DNA of 64,000 nt from CAVZQN01 sp963837395 (lineage in GTDB: Bacteria; Acidobacteriota; HRBIN11; JAKEFK01): positions 806,001 through 870,000 of the forward strand of contig CAWINI010000004.1 in the NCBI GenBank assembly GCA_963837395.1. The letters are read 5' to 3'. The first letter of the stretch is position 1. Every line of letters starts with the position of its first letter. Below the pieces are notes generated by a model that was not told the DNA's origin, ran no database searches, and saw only the letters and a list, made by a program, of their open reading frames with translations. Below, in pieces: positions 9,043-16,879 of the stretch. Both the position numbers and the translations under genes were made by a program.

Positions 9043-10359
9043 ATGGGTAAGAATTCGCGCAGAGAATACTTCAAGGCCATTTATTATCGATATCGGAAAG
9101 CCGATATGGCAGAAAAGAATCGGATCCTGGATGAATTTTGCAGAGTTTGCAATTATAACCGGAAGTACGCAATTGCTAAGTTGAATGGGCCGGGGCCAGA
9201 GAAAGTGCAACGAAAACGGAAAGCCAGGAAGCCTCACTACGACTCTGGCGTGATCCGGATTTTGATTTCAGTCTGGATGGCAGCCGGATATTTATGTTCT
9301 GTACGGCTGAAGGCAGCTCTTCCACTATGGCTGCCATGGATTCGAAAACGTTTTCAGCTAAATGCTGAGGTTGAAAAAGATTTGTTGCAAATTAATGCTC
9401 GCCAGATGGACAGAAGACTTCAATCGCAGAAAAGGAAAGTGAGAAAATCAATTTATGGAAGAACCAAACCTGGAAGTTTGCTCAAACACCATATTCCAAT
9501 TAAGACGGATCACTGGAATGTATCGGTTGCTGGATTTACCGAAATTGATTTGGTCTCTCATTCTGGAAATTCAGCCACTGGCGAATTCATCTATTCTTTA
9601 AATCAAACTGATATTCTGACGACCTGGGTCGAAACACGCCCAGTACTGGGAAAGTCGGAACGCAATGTGGTATCCGCCCTCGAGAATATTCAAAAAACGT
9701 TACCTTTTCGGCTGAAAGGAATTGATTCTGATAATGGATCAGAGTTTATTAATGATCATTTATTCCGTTACTGTCAAAACAATCAAATTCAATTCACACG
9801 TGGGCGTCCTTACAAAAAAGACGATAATGCACACATCGAACAAAAGAACTGGACGCACGTTCGGAAAGTGTTTGGGTGGCGCCGTTACGATAGCCTAGAG
9901 GCAATCAACGCAATGAATCAACTCTACAGCAACGAACTACGATGGTTGATGAACTTGTTTACTCCATCCATGAAACTAAAGAAAAAAATTCGAATTGGTT
10001 CAAAGCTGAAAAGAATTTACGATCAGTCCCAAACACCGCTTGACCAGCTGATTGCCTCTGGCAGTGGCAAGAAAGATCAAATTTCACAACTTGTAACACT
10101 TCGCGCAAATCTGGATCCTTTTGAACTTTCAAATCAAATCGAGCTTCGGATCGCTCAAATCTCTTCTTTACCTTTAAATCCCAAACAAAAAGCAACCGTC
10201 AGCCAACTAAGAATTACTAATAATATAGATCCTATGAATCAAAAAGTGCGCGCGGCTCGTTTAAAAGACAACCTTCGCTCAGATACAGTAACTCATAAGA
10301 ACTTAGGGCTAGGGCCGGGAGGGGATGCCCCTCCCCGCACCCCACCCCAAAAGGGTTAG
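9043..10359 (+). CDS. DDE (rve-type) transposase of an ISNCY-like insertion sequence
   Basis: The 438-residue protein starts with a helical DNA-binding region (REYFKAIYYRYRKADMAEKN, then a helix-turn-helix-like RVCNYNRKYAIAKLN). It carries an integrase core with Asp169 (FTEIDLVSHSG), Asp230 (GIDSDNGSEF) and Glu266 (NAHIEQKNW). The spacing from Asp230 to Glu266 is 35 residues, the classic DD35E arrangement, and all three acids are present, so it should be active. Its layout fits the rve-type transposases usually filed under ISNCY; the exact group cannot be fixed by eye. The stop codon (10357-10359) lies inside the inner right terminal repeat. The last 20 or so residues (GPGGDAPPRTPPQKG) are low complexity. 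Confidence 0.9.
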   Translation: MGKNSRREYFKAIYYRYRKADMAEKNRILDEFCRVCNYNRKYAIAKLNGPGPEKVQRKRKARKPHYDSGVIRILISVWMAAGYLCSVRLKAALPLWLPWIRKRFQLNAEVEKDLLQINARQMDRRLQSQKRKVRKSIYGRTKPGSLLKHHIPIKTDHWNVSVAGFTEIDLVSHSGNSATGEFIYSLNQTDILTTWVETRPVLGKSERNVVSALENIQKTLPFRLKGIDSDNGSEFINDHLFRYCQNNQIQFTRGRPYKKDDNAHIEQKNWTHVRKVFGWRRYDSLEAINAMNQLYSNELRWLMNLFTPSMKLKKKIRIGSKLKRIYDQSQTPLDQLIASGSGKKDQISQLVTLRANLDPFELSNQIELRIAQISSLPLNPKQKATVSQLRITNNIDPMNQKVRAARLKDNLRSDTVTHKNLGLGPGGDAPPRTPPQKG

Positions 10360-10414
10360 ATTTTTAATGTCTCAACAATCTACACATCGGGTTAGGTTTT
10401 TAAATGTCTCAATA
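10353..10414. repeat. Right-end double terminal repeats of the insertion sequence
   Basis: GGGTTAG...TGTCTCAA occurs at 10353-10376 and again at 10389-10414, separated by 12 nt. Both are inverted relative to the two left-end copies. The inner copy contains the transposase stop codon. Confidence 0.8.
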
Positions 10415-10420
10415 GGTCCA

Positions 10421-11281
10421 TTAAAGCCTGAAGAAAAGATCGAGGCTGACGAATAACAATAAGAGCACGCCAACAGCGCCGTTTACCGTAAAAAATGCCT
10501 CATTGACCCGGCTTAAATCACGAGGATTCACGAGTGAATGCTCATAGATGAGCAAAACAGCGACGAAAGTCACGCCGACATAATATAGCCATCCTGAACC
10601 GGCGGCGATTCCAAAAGCAACCAATAAACTTACGGTAATTAGATGACAGATACGCGCGACGAGAAGCGCAGTCTTAATTCCGAGTTTGGAAGGAATGGAA
10701 TGAAGATTATGAGAGCGATCGAATTCAGCATCCTGGCAGGAGTAGATCAAATCAAATCCAGCGGTCCAAAACAAAATCGCCAGGCTTAAAATCAGCGGAG
10801 TGACTTCCAGTTTGCCGCGAATTGCAATCCATGCACCCGCTGGTGCAATCGCCAGCGCCAATCCGATGAACCAATGGCTCAGCGGCGTAAACCGTTTGGT
10901 GAGCGAATATCCAAAAATAATTAACAAAGCTAATGGTGACAGCACAAACGCAAGCGAATTCAATTTGTATGCTGCGAATATGAATATTGCGGTACAGACT
11001 ACAATAAAAAAAATTACGAATGGAAGAGAAAGGAGTCCGGATGCAAGCGGCCATTTTTGAGTTCGTGGATTCAAGCTATCAAATTTGCGATCCGCAACAC
11101 GATTGAACGACATTGCACAAGAGCGCGCCGCTACCATCGCTACAAGGATCCAGAGTAATTGGTGTGGTGTTGGAATTCCATGAGCTGCAACTAACGCACT
11201 GATGAGAGCAAAAGGTAAAGCAAATACCGAATGCTCTATTTTGATCATCCGTAACGTGAGACCTAGCTTCTGGAGAAACAT
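10421..11281 (-). CDS. mqnP: UbiA-family prenyltransferase, probably the menaquinone MqnP type
   Basis: The 286-residue membrane protein has about eight or nine hydrophobic segments. It carries the two aspartate-rich motifs of UbiA prenyltransferases: NRVADRKFD at residues 60-68 and DAEFD at 184-188. These bind the polyprenyl diphosphate through magnesium. With mqnE downstream and a UbiX-like flavin prenyltransferase upstream, the likely job is prenylation of the 1,4-dihydroxy-6-naphthoate-derived ring in the futalosine menaquinone pathway. The symbol is inferred from context, not from a unique motif. It lies 23 bp after the UbiX-like gene. The insertion sequence begins 6 nt after its stop, so it is intact but cut off from mqnE. 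Confidence 0.85.
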   Translation of the reverse strand: MFLQKLGLTLRMIKIEHSVFALPFALISALVAAHGIPTPHQLLWILVAMVAARSCAMSFNRVADRKFDSLNPRTQKWPLASGLLSLPFVIFFIVVCTAIFIFAAYKLNSLAFVLSPLALLIIFGYSLTKRFTPLSHWFIGLALAIAPAGAWIAIRGKLEVTPLILSLAILFWTAGFDLIYSCQDAEFDRSHNLHSIPSKLGIKTALLVARICHLITVSLLVAFGIAAGSGWLYYVGVTFVAVLLIYEHSLVNPRDLSRVNEAFFTVNGAVGVLLLLFVSLDLFFRL

Positions 11282-11304
11282 TTTTCACCACAAAAGCGCA
11301 AAGC

Positions 11305-11898
11305 TTATTCTTTGCCCCAGCGTTTACTGATTTGATGATCGAGGCGAAGTTGATCAAGGATTCGGGCCACAACAAAATCCACTAAATCGCTGATCTGTGC
11401 AGGCCGGTGATAAAAGCCAGGCGCGGCTGGCAATATAACTCCTCCTGCTTGTGTAATCCGCATACAATTTTCCAGATGAATTTGCGATAACGGAGTTTCG
11501 CGAATTACAAGAATCAGCTTGCGGCGCTCTTTTAACGCAACTTCGGCGCCGCGCTGAATCAGATTATTAGAAGTACCGGATGCGATGTTTCCAAGACTTC
11601 CAGTACTGCAAGGAACAATCACCATTCCTTCGGTGGGATAACTGCCGCTGGCGATTGGCGAATAAAAATTCATGTTGTCATAAAAGCGGAATTTAGAACT
11701 ATCCTTTCCGATGATTTTTGCGATCTGAAAATTTTGCACTGAAACTGATATCGAACATTCATGTTTTAACAACGTGAACCCATTGGATGAAATTACAAGA
11801 TGCACCTTCTCAACTTGCGGCAATTCATCCAACACCTGAAGAAATCGCACAGAATATGCTGCGCCGCTGGCTCCCGAAATGCCGACACTCAGTTCCAT
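11305..11898 (-). CDS. ubiX: UbiX-type flavin prenyltransferase
   Basis: The 197-residue protein has the UbiX/Pad1 fingerprint: GISGASGAAY near the N-terminus for FMN binding, then PCSTGSLGNIASGTSNNL, RAAEVALKERRKLILV-like sequence (here RGAEVALKERRKLILV), RETPLSQIHLENC and a C-terminal DFVVARILDQL. It transfers a dimethylallyl group to FMN to make the prenylated cofactor of UbiD-type decarboxylases. In futalosine-pathway organisms such a decarboxylase (MqnL) acts late in menaquinone synthesis, and the neighbouring mqnP and mqnE genes support that role. The UbiD partner is not in this window. The ATG at 11898 directly precedes the conserved ELSVGISG strand. Confidence 0.93.
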   Translation of the reverse strand: MELSVGISGASGAAYSVRFLQVLDELPQVEKVHLVISSNGFTLLKHECSISVSVQNFQIAKIIGKDSSKFRFYDNMNFYSPIASGSYPTEGMVIVPCSTGSLGNIASGTSNNLIQRGAEVALKERRKLILVIRETPLSQIHLENCMRITQAGGVILPAAPGFYHRPAQISDLVDFVVARILDQLRLDHQISKRWGKE

Positions 11899-11916
11899 AT
11901 ATGTTGAGCTCCTTTA

Positions 11917-11966
11917 GCAGGCTGGAAGCCTGCGGCCCATAATGCGGACGAGACGTCCGCGCTCCC
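11917..11966. repeat. REP-like double palindrome (family A)
   Basis: Two adjacent inverted repeats occupy the ubiX/glycosyltransferase intergenic region: GCAGGCTGGAAGCCTGC, then GCGGACGAGACGTCCGC followed by GCTCC. The same two-part layout recurs at 28188-28238. Confidence 0.65.
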
Positions 11967-11990
11967 TAGAACTGTTATAATAACGCATTT

Positions 11991-12872
11991 ATGACAGAGG
12001 TCCTGGCTAAGACGCAATTCCCTGGAGTTTCCATCATAATTCCTGCGTTCAACGAGGAAAAATCGTTGGCAGGCGTGATCGAAGAAATCCAGAAGGTTTG
12101 TCACACTCAAAATATCGATTTTGAAATCATTGTTGTCGATGATGGTTCAACCGATAACACCATTCAAACTGTTGAAGGCAAATCGGTTCATGTTGTAAGA
12201 CATCCTGAGAATCGGGGTTATGGCGCAAGCATCAAGACCGGTGTTCTTTCAGCAAAATTTCCATGGATTTTGATTACAGATGCTGATGGAACGTACCCGG
12301 TTTCCGAAATTCCAAAATTGCTGGTAGACGTGGATCACTATGACATGATCGTTGGCTCACGAACTGGTGAAGATGTAAACATTCCAACAGTTCGCAAGCC
12401 GGCTAAATGGATGTTGAATCAGCTTGCGAATTTTATGGTGAATTCACACATTCCGGATTTGAATTCAGGTTTTCGTCTTTTTCGAAAAAATTCTTTTCTA
12501 CGGTTTTTAAATATCTATCCGCCTGGATTTTCTTTAACGACCACCATGACTTTAGCGTTACTAAGCAACAATCATGCGGTGAAATATGTTCCGATAAACT
12601 ATTACAAACGACAAGGACATTCCAAAATACGTCCGCTTCAAGATACCTACAATTTCTTTTTGCTCGTTGTTAGAACCGTTATGTATTTTGATCCGCTGCG
12701 TATATTCATGCCGATCGCGCTCTTTCTGTTTTTATTCGGAATTTTGTTTACTGCATGGGAACTCTACGTGTTTCAAAACATTACAACCGCAGCAACAATC
12801 GTATTATTTGCAGCTCTTCAAACAGCGATTTTGGGATTGCTGGCAGATCTAATTGTTAAAGGCCGAAGGTAA
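11991..12872 (+). CDS. Family 2 glycosyltransferase with C-terminal membrane helices (DPM1/GtrB-like)
   Basis: This 293-residue protein has a GT-A catalytic domain: VSIIIPAFNEE (13-23), VVDDGSTDNT with the nucleotide-binding aspartates at 50-51, DADGTYP (97-103) for the metal-binding DXD-like site, and SGFRLFRK. Two hydrophobic helices follow at roughly 233-255 and 263-288. This is the plan of polyprenyl-phosphate sugar transferases such as DPM1/GtrB. It probably loads a sugar onto undecaprenyl phosphate at the cytoplasmic face of the membrane. The sugar and pathway are unknown, and no glycan cluster surrounds it. The ATG at 11991 gives the expected short N-terminus before the first strand. 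Confidence 0.88.
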   Translation: MTEVLAKTQFPGVSIIIPAFNEEKSLAGVIEEIQKVCHTQNIDFEIIVVDDGSTDNTIQTVEGKSVHVVRHPENRGYGASIKTGVLSAKFPWILITDADGTYPVSEIPKLLVDVDHYDMIVGSRTGEDVNIPTVRKPAKWMLNQLANFMVNSHIPDLNSGFRLFRKNSFLRFLNIYPPGFSLTTTMTLALLSNNHAVKYVPINYYKRQGHSKIRPLQDTYNFFLLVVRTVMYFDPLRIFMPIALFLFLFGILFTAWELYVFQNITTAATIVLFAALQTAILGLLADLIVKGRR

Positions 12873-12876
12873 GGAA

Positions 12877-12953
12877 TTTGTAGCGCCGGCGTCCACGCCG
12901 GCAATAGGTTCGCAAGCAAACAAACTCGGCCGGCGAGCCGCCGGCGCTACAAA
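12877..12953. repeat. Large GC-rich palindrome ending in TTTGTAGCGCC / GGCGCTACAAA (family A variant)
   Basis: TTTGTAGCGCCGGCG at the left is matched by CGCCGGCGCTACAAA at the right across a roughly 45-nt centre, which itself holds GCCGGC/GCCGGC pairs. It lies between the glycosyltransferase and RNA methyltransferase genes. The GGCGCTACAAA arm recurs at 17528-17554. Confidence 0.7.
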
Positions 12954-12958
12954 CCACC

Positions 12959-14152
12959 ATGGAAGACTCAATAATCACAATCGAAAAAATCGTTCATGGG
13001 GGCAAAGGGCTTGGCCGAATTAACGGCCAGGTAATATTTGTGCCGTTCACACTTCCCGGTGAAACAGTCCGCGTTCAAATCACGAAAAAGCATCGTGATT
13101 ATCTTGAAGGCCAGGTCATTGAAGTCGTAACTCCATCAGCCAAAAGAATCCCGCCAGATTGCCCATATTTTGGCCGATGTGGTGGCTGCCAGATCAGTCA
13201 TACGACATATGAACATCAGATAGAGCTGAAAAAAAATGTGTTGATTGAAAGCTTGCACCGCAGCAAAATCTCATTTCCTGAACCTGAAGTGATTGCAGGC
13301 AATCCATTTTCTTACCGGCATCGGCAACTCAAATACAGCGCACGCAAAAACCAGCTAGGTTTTTATGAAATGGAATCGAATCAGATTGTGGATGTTCAGC
13401 GTTGTCTTTGTCTGACTCCAGCTCTTAACAAACTTCTCGCAATCGTACGAACTGCATTGACAGCGACTCCGTTACCAAAGGTGTCTGAAGTTGAATGTTA
13501 TGAAAATGAAGTTGGCGAAACTGCAGTTTATTTCAATTCCAAAATCCCGCTCAATTTTCGGAACGAACTATCAGGTGTCACATCCGTTTTCGATCCACAA
13601 GATGCTGAAAGAGCCGGGCTAAGGGTTAAATTCCGGGATTCAGAATTTCCGATGGGACCAGGCGTATTTCTTCAAGTAAATCCAGGCTTATGGAAATCGA
13701 TGGTTCAGGAAGTAGAAGGTCATTTCCAAATCAATTCTGATGCAGTTGTTACTGAGCTTTATTGCGGAGCTGGATTCTTTACGGTTGCGATTGCGCCACA
13801 TGTACGAAAAATTCATGCGTGCGAAGAAAATCCGCGGGCGATTCAATTTGCAAAATCGCATCATTCAGCAAAAAACATTGAATGGATTTGCGCGCGCGCA
13901 GAAGACTACAAGATATCGAAAGAGACTACGGATGTTCTGGTCGATCCTCCTAGAGCGGGTCTGCACAAAAACGTGACTGAGCAATTGCAAAAGCTGAAAC
14001 CGCGCACCATTTCGTATGTGTCCTGCGATCCGGCATCTTTTTCCCGCGATCTAAAGCAGTTTTCTCAAAATTACAAAGTTCAGCGGTTAGTTTTATTGGA
14101 TCTGTTTTCGCAAACATACCACTTTGAAACCATTGCACAGCTTGTTAGATAA
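12959..14152 (+). CDS. TrmA/RlmD-family 23S rRNA (uracil-5-)-methyltransferase
   Basis: The 397-residue enzyme starts with a TRAM domain (residues 1-60; IEKIVHGGKGLGRINGQ, VFVPFTLPGE-like). It then has an iron-sulfur motif CPYFGRCGGC (Cys68, Cys74, Cys77), as in RlmD/RlmC. The C-terminal SAM-dependent domain has LYCGAGFFTVAI, VDPPRAGL and YVSCDPASFSRDL, which contains the catalytic cysteine that attacks uracil C6. Members make 5-methyluridine in 23S rRNA or tRNA; the precise site cannot be told from sequence. The ATG at 12959 follows directly after a large palindrome. The MBL gene starts 10 nt after its stop, so they are probably co-transcribed. Confidence 0.92.
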   Translation: MEDSIITIEKIVHGGKGLGRINGQVIFVPFTLPGETVRVQITKKHRDYLEGQVIEVVTPSAKRIPPDCPYFGRCGGCQISHTTYEHQIELKKNVLIESLHRSKISFPEPEVIAGNPFSYRHRQLKYSARKNQLGFYEMESNQIVDVQRCLCLTPALNKLLAIVRTALTATPLPKVSEVECYENEVGETAVYFNSKIPLNFRNELSGVTSVFDPQDAERAGLRVKFRDSEFPMGPGVFLQVNPGLWKSMVQEVEGHFQINSDAVVTELYCGAGFFTVAIAPHVRKIHACEENPRAIQFAKSHHSAKNIEWICARAEDYKISKETTDVLVDPPRAGLHKNVTEQLQKLKPRTISYVSCDPASFSRDLKQFSQNYKVQRLVLLDLFSQTYHFETIAQLVR

Positions 14153-14161
14153 TTCAGTTAC

Positions 14162-15013
14162 ATGACTCCACTGAAATTAGGAAAATTTGCTTTGTATCCA
14201 TTGCTCGATGGTTACTTCCATCTGGATGGCGGATCGATGTTTGGAGTCGTTCCAAAAAATCTCTGGCAGCGAATTTACAAACCAGATGAGCAAAATAGAA
14301 TTCGGCTTGCAGCTAGATCCTTGCTTGTTGAAGCAAACGGGAAATGGATTCTAATTGATACAGGCATTGGTAATAAGTTTGATGACAAAAAGAATCAGAT
14401 TTACGGAATTGAGAAATTTCCCGGAATTATAGCTCAGCTTAAAGAAATCGGAATTACTGAATTGGAAATTTCAGTAGTTATCAATTCGCATCTTCATTGG
14501 GATCATGCGGGGGGAAATACAATCCGTCATGGCAGTGATTGGATTCCCGCGTTTCCAAATGCACGTTATGTAATACAGCGCGGTGAATTTGATTTTGCTA
14601 CTCACTTGAACGAACGAACTCGCGGAAGTTATCGTATCGAAGATTATGTCGCTCTGGAAAAACTTGGATATTTTGACTTCGTTGATGGTGATTCGATGAT
14701 TGTACCGGGAGTTCAGGTTGTTCGTTCAGGCGGACACGTTCCGTATCATCAATGCGTTTCGCTTCATTCCGATTCCAAAAAAGCTTTTTTTCTTGGTGAC
14801 CTGCTTCCAACTCACGGACATCTTTCGTATCCATACATCATGGCATTTGATCTGAATCCGCTCGAAACGTTAGAAAAGAAAAAAGAATATTTGGAAAAAT
14901 CAATGCAAGAAGATTGGCTTTTGTTTTTTGTCCATGATCCGGAGCATCCCTATGGAAAGATCGTAAAAACCGAAAAAGGCTTTGATTTCAAAACTGTGGA
15001 GCCCGGACTTTAG
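14162..15013 (+). CDS. MBL-fold metallo-hydrolase
   Basis: This 283-residue protein has the metallo-beta-lactamase signature SHLHWDHAGG (HxHxDH) at about residue 110, an upstream strand ILIDTGIGNK with the conserved Asp, a later metal-ligand histidine in RSGGHVPYHQC and FLGDLLPTHGH. The layout resembles lactonase-like or alkylsulfatase-unrelated MBL hydrolases of unknown substrate. Nothing narrows the substrate, so no function is given. It lies 10 nt after the RNA methyltransferase gene and 21 nt before the response regulator gene, in what looks like one plus-strand transcription unit. Confidence 0.88.
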   Translation: MTPLKLGKFALYPLLDGYFHLDGGSMFGVVPKNLWQRIYKPDEQNRIRLAARSLLVEANGKWILIDTGIGNKFDDKKNQIYGIEKFPGIIAQLKEIGITELEISVVINSHLHWDHAGGNTIRHGSDWIPAFPNARYVIQRGEFDFATHLNERTRGSYRIEDYVALEKLGYFDFVDGDSMIVPGVQVVRSGGHVPYHQCVSLHSDSKKAFFLGDLLPTHGHLSYPYIMAFDLNPLETLEKKKEYLEKSMQEDWLLFFVHDPEHPYGKIVKTEKGFDFKTVEPGL

Positions 15014-15034
15014 TCCGCCAATTAAGAATTACGT

Positions 15035-15727
15035 ATGAAACAAAAAATCCTGGTTGTTGATGATGATGTCGGCATCCTGAATCTCCTCCAAACCGAGCTA
15101 GGTACTGAGTTTGAAGTACTAAGAGCAGAAAACGGTGAAGAAGGAATCCTTCTATCTCTGCAACATAAACCGGATCTGATTATCTCCGACATCAAAATGC
15201 CTGAACTAAACGGATGGGAATTTTGTTTTCTATTGCGTCAGATTCCATCAACGAAAACGATTCCATTTGTATTCTTATCAAGCAAAGCTGATCTCCCTGA
15301 TCGCGTTCATAGTTTGAGACTTGGGGCGGATGATTTTATTGCGAAGCCATTTACGATGGAGGTTCTATTAACCAGAATTCGGATCATCTTTGAGCGCGTC
15401 CGGCGCCGCCAAACTGCGATTGAAGCTAAAGCCCTATTTGAAGATCGCCTGAATACTTTGATGATTGACTTGCTGGAATTTCTCCGCGCAATGCGGAGAT
15501 CTGGAATTGTTGAATTTGTGCATTTGGGTCAACGTGGCGCAATCATATTAAACGATGGACAGATGATTGAAGCCGAATTTGAAGAATTAAAGGGGGAAGA
15601 AGCAGTTCGCGCAATGATTCAATTGGAAAAGGGTGAAGTTGGTTTTAAGGAAAAAGAAATGCTCAGCGGACCTCCTATTGTGAAGGATTGGGTCGCTTTT
15701 TTAGCGACATTCTTACCTGAAGAATGA
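15035..15727 (+). CDS. Response regulator: receiver domain plus C-terminal DUF4388
   Basis: Residues 1-120 are a receiver domain: VVDDD near residue 7, ISDIKMPELNGW with the phospho-acceptor aspartate near 52, and FIAKPF with the conserved lysine near 104. The remaining 110 residues (DLLEFLRAMRRSGIVEFVHL, GAIILNDGQMIEAEFEELKGEEAVRAMIQLEKGEVGF) match DUF4388 (PatA N-terminal-like), found mainly in Acidobacteriota, Deltaproteobacteria and cyanobacteria. There is no DNA-binding domain, so it probably acts through protein contacts. The cognate kinase is not adjacent. It is followed by an intrinsic terminator at 15785. Confidence 0.9.
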   Translation: MKQKILVVDDDVGILNLLQTELGTEFEVLRAENGEEGILLSLQHKPDLIISDIKMPELNGWEFCFLLRQIPSTKTIPFVFLSSKADLPDRVHSLRLGADDFIAKPFTMEVLLTRIRIIFERVRRRQTAIEAKALFEDRLNTLMIDLLEFLRAMRRSGIVEFVHLGQRGAIILNDGQMIEAEFEELKGEEAVRAMIQLEKGEVGFKEKEMLSGPPIVKDWVAFLATFLPEE

Positions 15728-15784
15728 TATGTCACATTATGGAATGGGAATCCGCTTTTGACCGTTTTTGCTCGGTTTGAGTCA

Positions 15785-15820
15785 CCCCGAGCTTGTTTTG
15801 AATCGGGGCTTTCTGTTTTG
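15785..15820 (+). terminator. Intrinsic terminator after the DUF4388 response regulator
   Basis: CCCCGA (15785-15790) pairs with TCGGGG (15803-15808) across a 12-nt loop and is followed by a T-rich tail (CTTTCTGTTTTG). It ends the plus-strand unit that starts at the glycosyltransferase or methyltransferase gene. Confidence 0.7.
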
Positions 15821-15832
15821 CGTCGTTTTGCG

Positions 15833-15862
15833 TTGACACGACTCCGTTCCCTGTGGTAGCAT
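15833..15862 (+). promoter_or_regulatory. Sigma-70-type promoter for the M23 peptidase gene
   Basis: TTGACA (15833-15838) matches the -35 consensus perfectly. TAGCAT (15857-15862) is a fair -10, with an 18-nt spacer. Transcription would start near 15869, giving a leader of about 108 nt before the ATG at 15977. Confidence 0.65.
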
Positions 15863-15868
15863 GACGTT

Positions 15869-15976
15869 CTTCGAAAATTGTGCGGCTACGGGAGATAGGC
15901 ATTTAGATCCACGCCGGGCCGGCGGCGAAAGTCGTAACCACAAGTAGGATATTTCATTCAGGGAGGACGCTACAGA
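15869..15976 (+). other. Long, potentially structured 5' leader of the M23 peptidase gene
   Basis: The leader holds the GC-rich self-complementary CGCCGGGCCGGCG (about 15912-15924) followed by GCGAAAGTCG, a short GAAA-capped element. It ends in a strong ribosome-binding site (GGGAGGA at 15961-15967). It is longer than needed for translation initiation. It does not match by eye the conserved cores of c-di-GMP, c-di-AMP or cobalamin riboswitches, so no class is assigned. Confidence 0.35.
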
Positions 15977-16879
15977 ATGGCGGACCAACGATACACAATC
16001 ATTGTCGTCCCGCACACCCGATCAAACCTTCGTAAATGCCAGATTTCAACCCGTCTCATTTCTTATGCTCTTATTAGCCTTGCGGCCATCTTTCTGGCTC
16101 TCGTTGGTATGTTGTTTCACTATGTGAAACTCAATCGGGAAGCGCGGAATTATGTTTTGATTCAAAAGCAAAATCAGGAATTGCGATCAAGCCTGGAGCA
16201 GTCGCAGCTTTTGACACAAAAGCTGAATCGCAAACTCTCTTTTCTTACCGATCTGTCCAATAAGCTGAAAGTAATGGCAGGGCTCCCTGCTGATAGTTTC
16301 GGAAGAAAAAGATTGCTTGAAAGGCCAGGATTGGGCGGTGTAACAATGAGTTCTACAACGCTAGGAGTTCCTGATCCATCACGTTTGCTAAATCTTGAAA
16401 AGCGCGCTCAGAATCTGGAACAAAGTTTTGATGTACTTAACGAGTATTTCCATCGTCAAACGAACGAACTTTCATCCACCCCTTCGATTCTACCCGTCCC
16501 CGGATTTCTCTCATCGTATTTTGGGGCAAGACGAAATCCATTTACGAATGCACCTGATTTCCATGAAGGCATCGATATAACAAATGAAATCGGCACGCCG
16601 GTAGTTGCTCCTGCTGATGGCAAAGTTACATTTGTTGGTCTGAAAGGAAGTTACGGGAATGTAATTGAGATTCAACATCGCGGTGGAATCACAACTTTAT
16701 ACGGTCACTTAAATGAAATCCGAGTGAAGCTTGGGCAGGATATTAAACGTTGGGATGTGATCGCAACCGTAGGCAATACTGGAAATAGCACGGGACCTCA
16801 TCTCCATTATGAGATTCATATCGGCGATAGCCCGGTAAATCCGCTGCCTTACATTCTGAACCTGGATTCTGTGGGCTAA
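15977..16879 (+). CDS. Membrane-anchored M23 (LytM-type) murein endopeptidase
   Basis: The 300-residue protein has an N-terminal membrane helix at about 29-52 (ALISLAAIFLALVGMLFHYV). A coiled coil follows (about 55-105), then a linker and a C-terminal peptidase M23 domain from about 175. The zinc site is visible: HEGIDI (first His and Asp) and HLHYEI (HxH), with GNTGNSTGPHLHYE. It should cleave peptidoglycan cross-links or regulate amidases at the periplasmic face. The start is fixed by GGGAGGA about 10 nt upstream of the ATG. It has its own promoter (15833) and follows a terminator, so it is a separate unit. Its stop overlaps the convergent TPR lipoprotein gene. Confidence 0.93.
   Translation: MADQRYTIIVVPHTRSNLRKCQISTRLISYALISLAAIFLALVGMLFHYVKLNREARNYVLIQKQNQELRSSLEQSQLLTQKLNRKLSFLTDLSNKLKVMAGLPADSFGRKRLLERPGLGGVTMSSTTLGVPDPSRLLNLEKRAQNLEQSFDVLNEYFHRQTNELSSTPSILPVPGFLSSYFGARRNPFTNAPDFHEGIDITNEIGTPVVAPADGKVTFVGLKGSYGNVIEIQHRGGITTLYGHLNEIRVKLGQDIKRWDVIATVGNTGNSTGPHLHYEIHIGDSPVNPLPYILNLDSVG

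Larger units (their letters stand above)
8958..10414 (+). mobile_element. Insertion sequence with integrase-type transposase and doubled terminal inverted repeats
   Basis: The element is about 1457 bp, with a single 438-residue DDE transposase gene. Each end has two copies of a roughly 25-bp repeat in the same orientation, and the two ends are inverted to each other. The outer pair is 8958-8982 with 10389-10414; the inner pair is 8994-9018 with 10353-10376. All four share TTGAG.CAT at the outer side and CTAACCC at the inner side. The element sits 6 nt from the stop of the UbiA-type gene and 45 nt from the start of mqnE. No certain target-site duplication was found; TCCAT occurs near both ends but does not line up cleanly with the outer repeats. 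Confidence 0.85.

Noticed and set aside
8946..10421. TCCAT as target-site duplication of the DDE insertion sequence (8951-8955 and about 10417-10421).
   Set aside because: The copies are not flush with the outer terminal repeats on both sides, so the match is not convincing.
15926..15945. AAAGTCGTAACCACAAGTAG resembles the 3' end of 16S rRNA (AAGTCGTAACAAGGTA).
   Set aside because: The likeness covers only about 11 bases, with no other rRNA sequence around it and no spacer or 23S start; chance or leader sequence is more likely.
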